A stretch of DNA of 64,000 nucleotides from RPQJ01 sp041910015 (GTDB lineage: Bacteria; Pseudomonadota; Gammaproteobacteria; Steroidobacterales; Steroidobacteraceae): positions 4,882-68,881 of the forward strand of contig JAYRRR010000114.1 of assembly GCA_041910015.1 (NCBI GenBank), in the 5' to 3' direction. Below the pieces are notes generated by a model, which worked only from the letters and a program-made list of their open reading frames with translations, had not been told where the DNA came from and did not search any database. The position numbers and the translations under genes are program-made. The stretch's first letter is position 1; the number at the start of each line of letters is the position of its first letter. Below, in pieces: positions 26,905 to 34,969 of the stretch.

Positions 26905-26982
26905 GACGCCAGCGCGGCGAAAACGCCGTCCTGGGCGCTCCCGCGGCGCGCCGCAGGAGAACACCACGCGGATGTCCGGGGT

Positions 26983-27342
26983 TTACGGCTGCTCGCGCGA
27001 GCGCGTCGAGCAACGCGCGTCGTGTGCCTCGGCGACGACCTTCGACGGATCCTTGTCCGGCTTCGTGCCCGGGGGCAGGCTCGCGATGGCCTGCAGCTCG
27101 TCGCGGTACTTCTGGCATTCCGGCGCGTCCGCGATCAGCACGAGCATGCCGTTCGCCATCTTCGCGTAGTCGTAGGTCCGCTCGGGCTCGACGGCAGCCA
27201 CGCCCGGCGCCACTTCTTCCGCCGCGGCGTGATCGCGCGCGGATTCCCCGGGTGGCGGCCGCGTCGGACCTTCCTTCGAGCACGCGACGACGAACAAGAG
27301 CGCGGCGAGGCCGGCGAGGACCTTGTGGCTGGTCATCTTCAT
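26983..27342 (-). CDS. Small lipoprotein, unknown function
   Basis: 119 residues with a lipoprotein signal: MKMTSHKVLAGLAALLFVVAC, lipobox FVVAC, mature Cys21. The rest has a disordered Pro/Glu-rich stretch and a short helical part with two Cys (DAPECQKYRDELQAIA and AEAHDARCSTRS). It resembles small proteobacterial lipoproteins of unknown function. It faces away from the preceding plus-strand genes and follows the hydrogenase operon on the same strand, separated from it by a terminator-like hairpin. Confidence 0.65.
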   Translation of the reverse strand: MKMTSHKVLAGLAALLFVVACSKEGPTRPPPGESARDHAAAEEVAPGVAAVEPERTYDYAKMANGMLVLIADAPECQKYRDELQAIASLPPGTKPDKDPSKVVAEAHDARCSTRSREQP

Positions 27343-27460
27343 TCACGCTGTGGCAATGGCACCCCGGGACAGGGCCGCGCAAGGATGTCACAGCATCGGG
27401 GAAAAGCGATCGCGGAAAGTGTCCAGGGCTCCGCCGGAACTTTTCACCGGTGCCCCATGC

Positions 27461-27484
27461 AAAGAGGCCGGCTTGCGCCGGCCT
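27461..27484 (-). terminator. Terminator-like hairpin after the hydrogenase operon
   Basis: A perfect 8-bp stem AGGCCGGC / GCCGGCCT with a TTGC loop (27465-27484); on the minus strand it is followed by CTTT. It lies 38 bases past the hydrogenase large-subunit stop, in the right place to end the hyn transcript. The T-run is short. Confidence 0.55.
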
Positions 27485-27521
27485 GGATGCGACTGGCCGA
27501 GCCAGCCGTCGGTCACACCCC

Positions 27522-29255
27522 TCAACTGCCCGGGTTGATCTGCACCTGCACCAGCTCTTCGCCGTCCGGATCGGTCACGTGCACGGCGCACGCCAGGCAC
27601 GGGTCGAAGCTGTGGATCGTGCGCAGGATCTCGATCGGCTTGTTCGGATCGACCATCCTGTGGCCGGCAAGCGCCGCCTCGTACGCACCCGGCTTGCCTT
27701 CCGCGTCGCGTGGCCCGGCGTTCCAGGTCGTCGGCACGACGGCCTGGTAGTTGGCGATCTTGCCGTCCTCGATGACGACGTAGTGCGACAGGCCACCGCG
27801 CGGCGCTTCGTGGAACCCGGCGCCCCTGGCGGTCTTCGGCCAGTTCGACGGCTCCCACTTCGAGTCGTCGAAGGTGTCCGTGTCGCCTGACTTGATGTTG
27901 GCGATCAGCGCGTCGTACCAGCCCTGCATGTTGTCGGCGATGAACTTGGACTCGAGCGTGCGGGCCGCGGTGCGTCCGAGCGTCGAGAACAGCGCCGAGA
28001 CCGGCACCTCGAGCTTCGCGAGCGTCATGTCGACGAGCGCCTTGGCCTGCTCGTTGCCCGTCGCATAGAGCATGAGCATGCGGGCGAGCGGGCCGACCTC
28101 CATCGAGTGGCCTTTCCAGCGCGGCGACTTGAGCCAGCTGTAGCTCTTGTCGACGTCGAGCTGGGTGTAGGGCGGCTGCGGACCGTCGTAGTTGAACTTC
28201 GTCTCGCCGTCCCACGGGTGCAGGCCCTTGTCCTTGCCGCCCGAGTAGTCGTACCACGAGTGCGCCACGAACTCCTGCACCTGGTCCGGGTCCTTGAGGT
28301 CGACCTCGTGGATCGTCGACAGGTCGCGATTGAGGATCGCGCCGCGGGGGAACAGGAAGGACTTCGGGTCGTTGATGCTGCCGCCGGCGGCGGGCAGGTC
28401 GCCGAAGCACAGGAAGTTGCCGAGGCCCTCGCCCTGCGCGGCCCAGTCCTTGTAGAACGAGGCGATGGCGAGCGTGTCGGGCACGTACACCTGGTCGATG
28501 AAGGTGCGCATCCTGGTGATGACGTCCTGCACCTGCGCCAGCCGTTTCTGGTTGATCGCGGAGTCGGAGTTCAGGTCGATCGCGCTCGGCGTGCCGCCCA
28601 CGACGAAGTTGGGGTGCGGGTTCTTGCCGCCGAAGACCGTGTGGATCTGCACGGCGTCGCGCTGCCAGGCCAGCGCGTCGAGGTAGTGTGCCACGGCCAT
28701 GAGGTTTGCTTCAGGCGGCAGCTTGTAGGCCGGGTGGCCCCAGTAGGCGTTGTTGAAGATGCCGAGCTGACCCTGCTCGACGAACGTCTTCACCTTCTTC
28801 TGCACGTCGGCGAAGTAGCCCGGCGAGGAGTTCGGGTATTTCGACAGGCTCTGCGCCAGTGCCGAGGTGGCCGCCGGATCGGCACTGAGCGCCGAGACGA
28901 CGTCGACCCAGTCGAGCGCGTGCAGGTGATAGAAGTGCATCACGTGGTCAGTGATGAACTGCGAGCCGATCATCAGGTTGCGGATCAGCTGCGCGTTCTT
29001 CGGCACCTCGATATTCAGCGCGTCCTCGACGGCGCGGATGGAGGCCATGGCGTGCACGAGCGTGCAGACGCCGCAGATGCGCTGGGTGAAGGCCCAGGCG
29101 TCGCGCGGATCGCGCCCCTGCAGGATGATCTCGATCCCGCGCACCATCGTGCCGGACGAGTAGGCCTTTGCGATCGTATCGCCGTCCATCTGCGCCTCGA
29201 TGCGCAGGTGACCCTCGATACGGGTGATCGGATCAACAACGACTCGCTCGGTCAT
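27522..29255 (-). CDS. hynL: [NiFe] hydrogenase large subunit, group 1e type
   Basis: 577 residues. Nickel ligands: RICGVC at 59-64 and DPCLACAVH at 551-559, followed by an 18-residue tail (VTDPDGEELVQVQINPGS) to be removed by the maturation protease. The first residues VDPITRIEGHLRIE are the L0 signature. Together with HynS it forms the H2-oxidising or H2-evolving core in the periplasm. Gene order hynS-isp1-isp2-hynL is the mark of group 1e (Isp) hydrogenases known from Thiocapsa and Allochromatium. It is the last gene of the minus-strand hydrogenase operon, 36 bases after isp2. The symbol is assigned by operon analogy. Confidence 0.93.
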   Translation of the reverse strand: MTERVVVDPITRIEGHLRIEAQMDGDTIAKAYSSGTMVRGIEIILQGRDPRDAWAFTQRICGVCTLVHAMASIRAVEDALNIEVPKNAQLIRNLMIGSQFITDHVMHFYHLHALDWVDVVSALSADPAATSALAQSLSKYPNSSPGYFADVQKKVKTFVEQGQLGIFNNAYWGHPAYKLPPEANLMAVAHYLDALAWQRDAVQIHTVFGGKNPHPNFVVGGTPSAIDLNSDSAINQKRLAQVQDVITRMRTFIDQVYVPDTLAIASFYKDWAAQGEGLGNFLCFGDLPAAGGSINDPKSFLFPRGAILNRDLSTIHEVDLKDPDQVQEFVAHSWYDYSGGKDKGLHPWDGETKFNYDGPQPPYTQLDVDKSYSWLKSPRWKGHSMEVGPLARMLMLYATGNEQAKALVDMTLAKLEVPVSALFSTLGRTAARTLESKFIADNMQGWYDALIANIKSGDTDTFDDSKWEPSNWPKTARGAGFHEAPRGGLSHYVVIEDGKIANYQAVVPTTWNAGPRDAEGKPGAYEAALAGHRMVDPNKPIEILRTIHSFDPCLACAVHVTDPDGEELVQVQINPGS

Positions 29256-29291
29256 CGATTAATCTCCGGTTGTCTCTCGAGCCGGAGCCCG

Positions 29292-30623
29292 TCAGGCCAG
29301 GTTGGCCGCGACGAGCTCCACGAGGCTCTCGATCGGTTTCTGCCAGTTCGTGTCCTGTGCGCCCGCGAGGAACGTCATGCGGCAGTGGCCGCACGCCGTG
29401 ACGACCGAGCCCGCGCCCGTGGCGTCCACTTCCCGCATCTTGATCCTGAAGGCGCCCTGCCGCAGTTGCGTGGCGCGCCCGTTGAGCACGAGGCCCGCGC
29501 CGCCTCCGCAGCAGTAGTTCGTCTTCGCGTGCGACTCCATCTCGCGCAGCTCGACGCCGATCGCCTTGAGGGCGTTGCGCGGCTCGTCGAAGACGCCGCT
29601 CCAGCGGCCGACCTTGCACGGATCGTGATACGTGACGCTCTTGCCCGCGGGCAGCGCCTTGACCTTGAGCCGGCCTTCCTGGACCTCGCGGCCGACGAAC
29701 TCGGAGATCGCCAGCACCTCGAAGGGCAGGGCGGTCCCCATGATGTTGGCGGCGTTCCAGCGCATGGCGGCGTAGCCGTGGCCGCACTCGGGCACGATCA
29801 GCGTCCTGGCGCCCGCGGCGACCGTTTCCTGCACGATCTTGCGGATCACCGCGGCCTTGGCGCGCTCGTCGCCCGACGTCCAGTCGAACACGGCGGCGTC
29901 GCCGGCGCTGGTGCGGATCGTCCAGTCGAGGCCGAGCCGGTTCATGATCTTCGCCGTCGCGGCGATCGCCGACCTGAACAGCACGGCGTCCATGGCGCTC
30001 ATCAGCATGACGACGGCCGCCTTCGGCTTGTCGAGCGGAACCTCGATGCCTTCGGCCTTCAGCTCGGCGGCGATGCGGCGATAGTCGTCGGGGCCGATGC
30101 CCATGGCGGTGCCCTTCTCGAGCATCTCCTTCGCCAGCGCCTTGTTCTCGGCAGGCTGCATGCCGGCTTCGGCGATGGCCTCGCGCATCACGCCGATCAT
30201 CGGCGAGATGTGGATGCCCATCGGGCAGATCATGTCGCAGCGGCCGCACTGGGTGCACGAGTCGTAGACCAGCTTCTGCCACTCGTCGAGGTCCTCGGCG
30301 GTGATGTCGCGCAGCACGAGCCTGCGCAGCCAGCCCATCGGCGCAATCTCGCGGCGATAGAAGCGGCGCAACGGGTCGACCTTGTAGATCGGCGTGTACT
30401 TGCCCTCGCCGGTGCTCTCGTAGAAGTGGCAGACCTCGGCGCACATGCCGCAGTGCAGGCACGTCTCGAGGTAGATGGCCATGTCGGCGTCGAGGCGACG
30501 GCGGAAGGTCTCCTTCACGCGCGCGATGCGCTCGGCCGCCGGCAGCTCCGGCGCCTTCACTTCGGCGCCGCGGTTGCGGAGGGTGTCCCGCAGCCTCTGG
30601 ATGTCGGATGCGACGGCGCTCAT
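29292..30623 (-). CDS. isp2: Isp2: HdrD-like Fe-S protein of the hydrogenase
   Basis: 443 residues. Two [4Fe-4S] sites are seen: CLHCGMCAEVC at about 55-65 and CTQCGRCDMICP at about 122-133. Two CCG-type domains follow (HDPCKVGR...NYCCGGGAGLV near 335-375, and TACGHCRM near 410), as in heterodisulfide reductase HdrD. It lies between isp1 and hynL, as in Thiocapsa hynS-isp1-isp2-hynL. It should carry electrons between the hydrogenase and a cytoplasmic or quinone partner through Isp1. ATGA overlap with isp1. Confidence 0.9.
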   Translation of the reverse strand: MSAVASDIQRLRDTLRNRGAEVKAPELPAAERIARVKETFRRRLDADMAIYLETCLHCGMCAEVCHFYESTGEGKYTPIYKVDPLRRFYRREIAPMGWLRRLVLRDITAEDLDEWQKLVYDSCTQCGRCDMICPMGIHISPMIGVMREAIAEAGMQPAENKALAKEMLEKGTAMGIGPDDYRRIAAELKAEGIEVPLDKPKAAVVMLMSAMDAVLFRSAIAATAKIMNRLGLDWTIRTSAGDAAVFDWTSGDERAKAAVIRKIVQETVAAGARTLIVPECGHGYAAMRWNAANIMGTALPFEVLAISEFVGREVQEGRLKVKALPAGKSVTYHDPCKVGRWSGVFDEPRNALKAIGVELREMESHAKTNYCCGGGAGLVLNGRATQLRQGAFRIKMREVDATGAGSVVTACGHCRMTFLAGAQDTNWQKPIESLVELVAANLA

Positions 30624-31282
30624 GCTTTGACTCCCTTGTGCTCCATGGCGGCGCCGACCTGGTAGCGTGCCGGGAACGCGTAGAACATGTGCATCAGCTT
30701 GCTGAACGGGAACCAGACGAGCATGGCTTCGATGCTGAGGATGTGCAGGGCGAGCAGCGTCTCGTAGCGCACCTCGCCGATCTGCAGGTGCGCGTAGCTC
30801 GCGAGGCCCGTCACCAGCGGCAGGATCACGACGACGATGCTGATCCAGTCGTCCAGCGCCGAGATCTTCTTCATCACCGGATGGATCATGCGGCGGATCA
30901 GCAGCGCGACCAGGATCGCGAGCGTGAAGCCGCCGATGACCAGCACGATGGTGTTCGGCAGCGTGGGCCAGCCGAAGCCGAGGAACTGCTTGAAGAAGGG
31001 GATGTGCGGCCCGAACAGCAGCAGCACCGCGAAGAACCCCAGGTGCCAGGCATAGCCCGAGATGTGCTGGAAGGTGATGTTCTTCTCGAGCTCGTGCGGC
31101 GGGATCGAGCGCATGAGCATCGCGCGCGCGCCCGCCTTGACGTATGCGGTGCCCTTCGGCTTCGACAGGTCACGCGTGCGCGCGAGCAGGAACGAGCCAA
31201 CGAGGCGCCAGACGACGCCGAGCGCGAAGATCGTGAGCGACCACTGCAGGCCGGGCCCACGGGCGAATTCGAGCAGTGTCAT
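30620..31282 (-). CDS. isp1: Isp1: membrane cytochrome b of the hydrogenase
   Basis: 220 residues from the ATG at 31282 (MTLLEFARGPGLQW); a longer frame runs into hynS and is rejected. About five helices: LTIFALGVVWRLVGSFLL, HISGYAWHLGFFAVLLLFG, TIVLVIGGFTLAILVALLI, WISIVVVILPLVTGLASYA and LLALHILSIEAMLVWF, with His residues in the second and last for b haem. It is of the nitrate-reductase gamma/DsrM type. It anchors the Isp hydrogenase and exchanges electrons with the quinone pool or Isp2. It overlaps both neighbours by four bases. Confidence 0.88.
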   Translation of the reverse strand: MTLLEFARGPGLQWSLTIFALGVVWRLVGSFLLARTRDLSKPKGTAYVKAGARAMLMRSIPPHELEKNITFQHISGYAWHLGFFAVLLLFGPHIPFFKQFLGFGWPTLPNTIVLVIGGFTLAILVALLIRRMIHPVMKKISALDDWISIVVVILPLVTGLASYAHLQIGEVRYETLLALHILSIEAMLVWFPFSKLMHMFYAFPARYQVGAAMEHKGVKA

Positions 31283-32352
31283 ACCTTGCCCTCCTCGCGT
31301 GCCCTGGCCTGCCGGCTGCGGGAAATGGCGACCGAGGCGAGGCCGATGGCCGCGCCGGCCGCGGCGGCCGCGCCGAGCGTCTTCCAGCCGCCCCACTGGC
31401 CCTGCGACAGCGGCTTGTAGAAGCCGCCCCAGTCCCAGAAGCCCGGTTCGGAGCAGCCGAGGCAGCCGTGGCCGCCCTCGACCGGCCATCCGGCGCCGCC
31501 GTTCCACTTGATCGTGGCGCACGCGTTGTAGGTGACGGGACCCTTGCAACCGACCTTGAACAGGCACCAGCCCTGCTTCGCGCCCTCGTCGTCGAACGTC
31601 TCGGCGAACTGGCCGCGCTCGTAGAACGGGCGGCGGTAGCAGCGGTCGTGGATGCTCTGGCCGTAGAAGGCCTTCGGCCGGCCAAGATGGTCCAGCTCGG
31701 GGAGCTGGCCGAACGTCAGGTATTGCGCGAGGACGCCCGTGATGGCCGTCGGGATCGGCGGGCAGCCGGGGACGTTGATGACCGGCTTGTCGATGCCGGC
31801 ATCCTTGAGCACCTCGGTGACCGACAGGGCGCCGGTCGGGTTGGGCTTGGCCGCCGGGATGCCGCCGAACGACGAGCAGGTGCCGACGCAGACGATGGCC
31901 GCAGCACCCTTGGCCGCCTCGACGAAGATGTCGTAGTTGCTGTGGCCGCCGATGCAGGAGAAGGCCTTGTCCCTCGTCGGGATCGAACCGTCCACCGCGA
32001 GCAGGTACTTGCCGAAGTTCTCCTTCATGACCGCGGCGCGCGCTTCCTCGGCCTGGTGGCCGGCGGCGGCCATGAGCGTCTCCTGGTAGTCCAGTGAGAT
32101 CGTGTCGAATATCAGGCCCTCGAGCGACGGCGCGTGCGAGCGCGTGATCGACTCGGTGCATCCGGTGCACTCCTGGAACGGCAGCCAGATGACCGACGGC
32201 CGCTTCGCGTTCTCGAGTGCCCTGGCCACCTTCGGGATCATCGTCGGGGGCAGGGCCATCAGCGACGTCGTTGCCGCCACGAATTTCATGAAGCCGCGCC
32301 GCGAGACGCCTTTCGCCGCCAGGACTTCACCCAAGGTTTGTTCTTTGCGCAT
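31279..32352 (-). CDS. hynS: [NiFe] hydrogenase small subunit, group 1e type
   Basis: 357 residues. A twin-arginine signal (SRRGFMKFVAA at 17-27) carries the folded heterodimer across the membrane. Fe-S ligands: ECTGCTES at 61-68 and GTCSSFGG plus GCPP for the proximal cluster, HDRCYRRPFYERGQF with CLFKVGCKGP for the distal, and NACATIKWNGGAGWPVEGGHGCLGCSEPGFWD for the medial. A C-terminal helix (AAAAAGAAIGLASVAI) anchors it. Position 64 is Gly, so the extra cysteine of oxygen-tolerant group 1d enzymes (ECTCC) is absent. It starts 64 bases after the HupH-like gene. Confidence 0.93.
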   Translation of the reverse strand: MRKEQTLGEVLAAKGVSRRGFMKFVAATTSLMALPPTMIPKVARALENAKRPSVIWLPFQECTGCTESITRSHAPSLEGLIFDTISLDYQETLMAAAGHQAEEARAAVMKENFGKYLLAVDGSIPTRDKAFSCIGGHSNYDIFVEAAKGAAAIVCVGTCSSFGGIPAAKPNPTGALSVTEVLKDAGIDKPVINVPGCPPIPTAITGVLAQYLTFGQLPELDHLGRPKAFYGQSIHDRCYRRPFYERGQFAETFDDEGAKQGWCLFKVGCKGPVTYNACATIKWNGGAGWPVEGGHGCLGCSEPGFWDWGGFYKPLSQGQWGGWKTLGAAAAAGAAIGLASVAISRSRQARAREEGKV

Positions 32353-32416
32353 TGCCCACGAACCCCTCTGGTAAGAGTGATCGTCAGCGGCGAAATGCGG
32401 CCGGCCCAGGCGCGGG

Positions 32417-32863
32417 TCAGTCGGATTCTCCGCTGAGCCTCCGAGTCAAGAGATCAAGACCGACACGCACGTCGGCTTCCTGCGCGAGCAGGATCTCCGG
32501 TATGCGGGTGACTTCGACGTAGCGGCCGACGACCTCGTTGGCCGCGTTGAAATGCGTGATGCGCCAGACGCCGCTGAACTGCGTCTCGTAGACCTGGCTC
32601 GGGCCCATGGCGTCGAGCATGACCTTGACCTCGCCGGTGCCGAGCGCACCGTCGATCCTGTCGAACTCGCCCGGTGCGAGCGGGATGGAGCCCAGGTCGA
32701 TCGTCGTCGGTTCGCCGCTCGCGAGCAGGCGCTCGAGCGCATGGCGGACCTCGTGCAGCAGCGGCAGGACGTTCAGCGTGAACGCGTCGATTTCCTCCGG
32801 CGCCGAAGGCTCGACCTTCACGCCGATCGACCCGAGCGCTTCGTTCATGCGTTCAGTGCTCAT
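32417..32863 (-). CDS. HupH/HyaF-like hydrogenase expression protein
   Basis: 148 residues from the ATG at 32863, overlapping the protease stop (ATGA). The text TLNVLPLLHEVRHALERLLASGEPTTIDLGSIPLAPGEFDRIDGALGTGEVKVMLDAMGPSQVYETQFSGVWRITHFNAANEVVGRYVEVTRIPEIL matches the C-terminal domain of HupH/HyaF proteins, which aid small-subunit maturation. It is shorter than full-length HupH (about 280 residues), consistent with a single-domain form. Its position just before hynS supports the role. Confidence 0.82.
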   Translation of the reverse strand: MSTERMNEALGSIGVKVEPSAPEEIDAFTLNVLPLLHEVRHALERLLASGEPTTIDLGSIPLAPGEFDRIDGALGTGEVKVMLDAMGPSQVYETQFSGVWRITHFNAANEVVGRYVEVTRIPEILLAQEADVRVGLDLLTRRLSGESD

Positions 32864-33348
32864 GCGGCGACCCGTCCTGCGTCTTCGTTCCACCGGCGCA
32901 CGAAGGCGACGGCGCGTCGGGAGGCTTCCTCCAGCGCTGCGGCGACCGGCGGCGAGCAGGTCTCGCTCCAGTCGATCAGCTCGGGCTGGATGCCGACCAG
33001 GGCGCGGCGCTGCGGGAAGCAGCCCGACAGTCGCGCCATGTTCATGAGGTCGCAGAGGCCCACCTCGTGCACGCTGCGCCGCGGCCGGCCGAGGAATTCG
33101 TCCATCGCGGGCCCTTCGAAGCTGGCCACGGTGCCCGCCGGCGCGTTAAGTTGTGCGGCGTCGAGCACGATCAGGCGCTCGTAGGCCTCGAGGGTCGGCA
33201 GCAGCGTGAAGGCCAGCGTGCCGCCATCGAGGAGGTCGACGTCGGCCGTGTCGTCGAGCAGCGCGCGGACGCGCTCGAGCGCGTGCACGCCTGCGCCTTC
33301 GTCGCCGAGGAGGGTGTTGCCGATGCCGAGTATGAGGGTGGTCTTCAA
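32860..33348 (-). CDS. hynD: Hydrogenase maturation protease
   Basis: 162 residues if translation begins at the TTG at 33348 (TTG-AAG-ACC, giving MKTTLILGIGNTLLGDEGAG); AGGCAAG precedes it. The open frame extends upstream to an ATG at 33459, but that segment is not family-like. HyaD/HybD motifs are ILGIGNTLLGDEGAGVHALE, with the Ni-sensing Glu, and VDLLDGGTLAFTLLP...LIVLDAAQL, with the Asp. It clips the C-terminal tail of the large subunit after Ni insertion. It is the first gene of the operon. The symbol is by analogy. Confidence 0.88.
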   Translation of the reverse strand: MKTTLILGIGNTLLGDEGAGVHALERVRALLDDTADVDLLDGGTLAFTLLPTLEAYERLIVLDAAQLNAPAGTVASFEGPAMDEFLGRPRRSVHEVGLCDLMNMARLSGCFPQRRALVGIQPELIDWSETCSPPVAAALEEASRRAVAFVRRWNEDAGRVAA

Positions 33349-33535
33349 GCTTGCCTGCCGTGCGTACGCGAGGCCGCGACCGCCGCTGCGCGTGCTTTCT
33401 GGCTGCGCTGGCCGTGCGACTTTATAGTGCGTGCGGCGCCGAAGCCGCACTCCGGGCATTTACCTATTTTTATAGGCGTGCGGCGTCTGCGAGCCTCGCG
33501 CGCGATGTGGTCCCGACGCAGGAGTGACCCCAACC
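33349..33535. promoter_or_regulatory. Divergent hyn/hyp control region with two inverted repeats
   Basis: This gap separates the minus-strand hydrogenase operon from plus-strand hypCABDFE. It holds GTGCGGC-6-GCCGCAC (33431-33450) and CCTATTTTTATAGG (33463-33476), the latter in a locally AT-rich patch. TATAGT at 33423-33428 could be a -10 for hypC, with a weak -35. A shared operator for both operons is plausible. No clear sigma-54 or FNR site was found. Confidence 0.5.
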
Positions 33536-33760
33536 ATGTGCCTGGCCGTTCCAATGAAGATCAAGCGCATCGACGGCTTCGCCGCGACGTGCGAAGCCAA
33601 GGGCATCGAGCGCGAGGTGAGCCTGTTCATGCTGCAGGGCGAGCCGCTCGAGGTCGGCGACCACGTGCTGATCCACGTGGGTTACGCCATCCAGAAGGTG
33701 AGCGAGGCGGACGCCCGCTCCGCCTGGGACCTCTTCGACGAGATCCTCGAGCATGCATGA
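33536..33760 (+). CDS. hypC: Hydrogenase maturation chaperone HypC
   Basis: 74 residues from the ATG of MCLAVPMKIKRIDG; the conserved N-terminal Cys2 is required for binding the Fe(CN)2CO unit, which fixes this start over the one 12 bases upstream. The rest is the HypC barrel (GDHVLIHVGYAIQKVSEADA). It works with HypD to carry the iron centre to the large subunit. It overlaps hypA by eight bases. Confidence 0.95.
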   Translation: MCLAVPMKIKRIDGFAATCEAKGIEREVSLFMLQGEPLEVGDHVLIHVGYAIQKVSEADARSAWDLFDEILEHA

Positions 33761-34115
33761 GCTCGCGGTCTGCCAGGCCCTGATCGAGCAGGTCGAGCGC
33801 GTCGCCCGCGAGCACGCCGCCCGCCGCATCGTGTCGGTCAGGGTGTCGGTCGGGCCGCTGTCGGGCGTCGAGCCGGCGCTGCTCGAGCACGCCTGGCCGC
33901 TGGGCGCCGCCGGCACCGTGGCCGAGCAGGCCGAGCTGATCGTCGAGACCGTCCCGGTGCGGGTGCGGTGTCGCACCTGCCGGGCCGAGACCGGGGCTGC
34001 CGCGAACCGGTTGCTCTGCGCGGCCTGCGGGGCCTGGCAGGTCGACGTGGTCGCCGGCGAGGAAATGTTGCTGCAGCGCGTCGAGATCGAGACGGCCGCC
34101 GAGCCCGTCCGCTGA
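33753..34115 (+). CDS. hypA: Nickel insertion protein HypA
   Basis: 120 residues. The N-terminal MHEL holds the nickel-binding His2; a C-terminal zinc site is seen as CRTC...CAAC. It delivers nickel to the large subunit with HypB. It overlaps hypC. Confidence 0.94.
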   Translation: MHELAVCQALIEQVERVAREHAARRIVSVRVSVGPLSGVEPALLEHAWPLGAAGTVAEQAELIVETVPVRVRCRTCRAETGAAANRLLCAACGAWQVDVVAGEEMLLQRVEIETAAEPVR

Positions 34116-34184
34116 TGCGCGGTCCGTGGGCGCCCGGCCGGCAACGGCGGCGCCCCGTCATGCCGAGCAAAGAGGTGGTACGCC

Positions 34185-34946
34185 ATGTGTCGTGACTGCG
34201 GTTGTTCCCTGGGTCCGTCCGCCGCGCGGGCGCCCTTCGCCGCGCAGGCCGCGGCCACACCGGCGCACGGGCGCGTCGAATCGATCGAGGTCATCACCGC
34301 GATCCTCGACGCCAACGACGCGGTGGCCGCGCACAACCGCGGACACTTCGACGCGCACGGCGTCGTCGCGATCAACCTGATGTCCTCGCCGGGGTCGGGC
34401 AAGACATCGCTGCTCGAGTCCACGATCTGCGCGCTCGCGGGCGGGTTCGGCATCGCGGTCATCGAAGGCGACCTCGCGACCGAGAACGACGCCGCGCGTA
34501 TTCGCGCCTGCGGCGTGCCGGCCGTGCAGATCACGACCGGCAACGCCTGTCACCTCGACGCGCAGATGGTGCACGATGCGCTGCACGACCTGCCGCTCGC
34601 CGGGCTCGACTTGCTGTTCGTCGAGAACGTCGGCAACCTCGTCTGTCCGGCGAGCTTCGACCTTGGCGTGCACCGCAACGTCACGCTGCTGTCGGTGCCC
34701 GAGGGCGACGACAAGCCGGCCAAGTACCCGGTGATGTTCCGCGGCGCCGACCTCGCGCTGATCACCAAGGTCGACCTGCTGCCGCACATCGAGGAATTCA
34801 GCGTCGAGCGCGCGCGGGCGTCGCTGCGTCAGGTCGGGTTCGCCGGCCCGATCCTCGAGCTGAGCAAGCGCGGCGGCGCGGGCTTCGACGCCTGGCTCGC
34901 CTGGTTGCGCAACGAAGTCGCGACGCGTCGCGCGGCGGCGGCCTGA
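34185..34946 (+). CDS. hypB: Hydrogenase nickel incorporation GTPase HypB
   Basis: 253 residues. The N-terminal nickel motif MCRDCGC is present, but no long His-rich stretch, so nickel storage is unlikely. The GTPase core has INLMSSPGSGKTSLLE (P-loop), IEGDLATENDAARI, TGNACHLDAQMV and LFVENVGNLVCPASFDLG, then the ITKVDLLP base motif. It hydrolyses GTP to drive nickel insertion with HypA. Confidence 0.95.
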   Translation: MCRDCGCSLGPSAARAPFAAQAAATPAHGRVESIEVITAILDANDAVAAHNRGHFDAHGVVAINLMSSPGSGKTSLLESTICALAGGFGIAVIEGDLATENDAARIRACGVPAVQITTGNACHLDAQMVHDALHDLPLAGLDLLFVENVGNLVCPASFDLGVHRNVTLLSVPEGDDKPAKYPVMFRGADLALITKVDLLPHIEEFSVERARASLRQVGFAGPILELSKRGGAGFDAWLAWLRNEVATRRAAAA

Positions 34947-34969
34947 GCCGCCGCAAGGGGGAAGCGAAG

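Noticed and set aside
28107..30665. 852-codon plus-strand frame through the hydrogenase operon
   Set aside because: Antisense to hynL and isp2, both of which have all expected motifs.
33349..33535. Sigma-54 or FNR site for the hydrogenase operons
   Set aside because: No TGGCAC-N5-TTGCA or TTGAT-N4-ATCAA match could be found on either strand.
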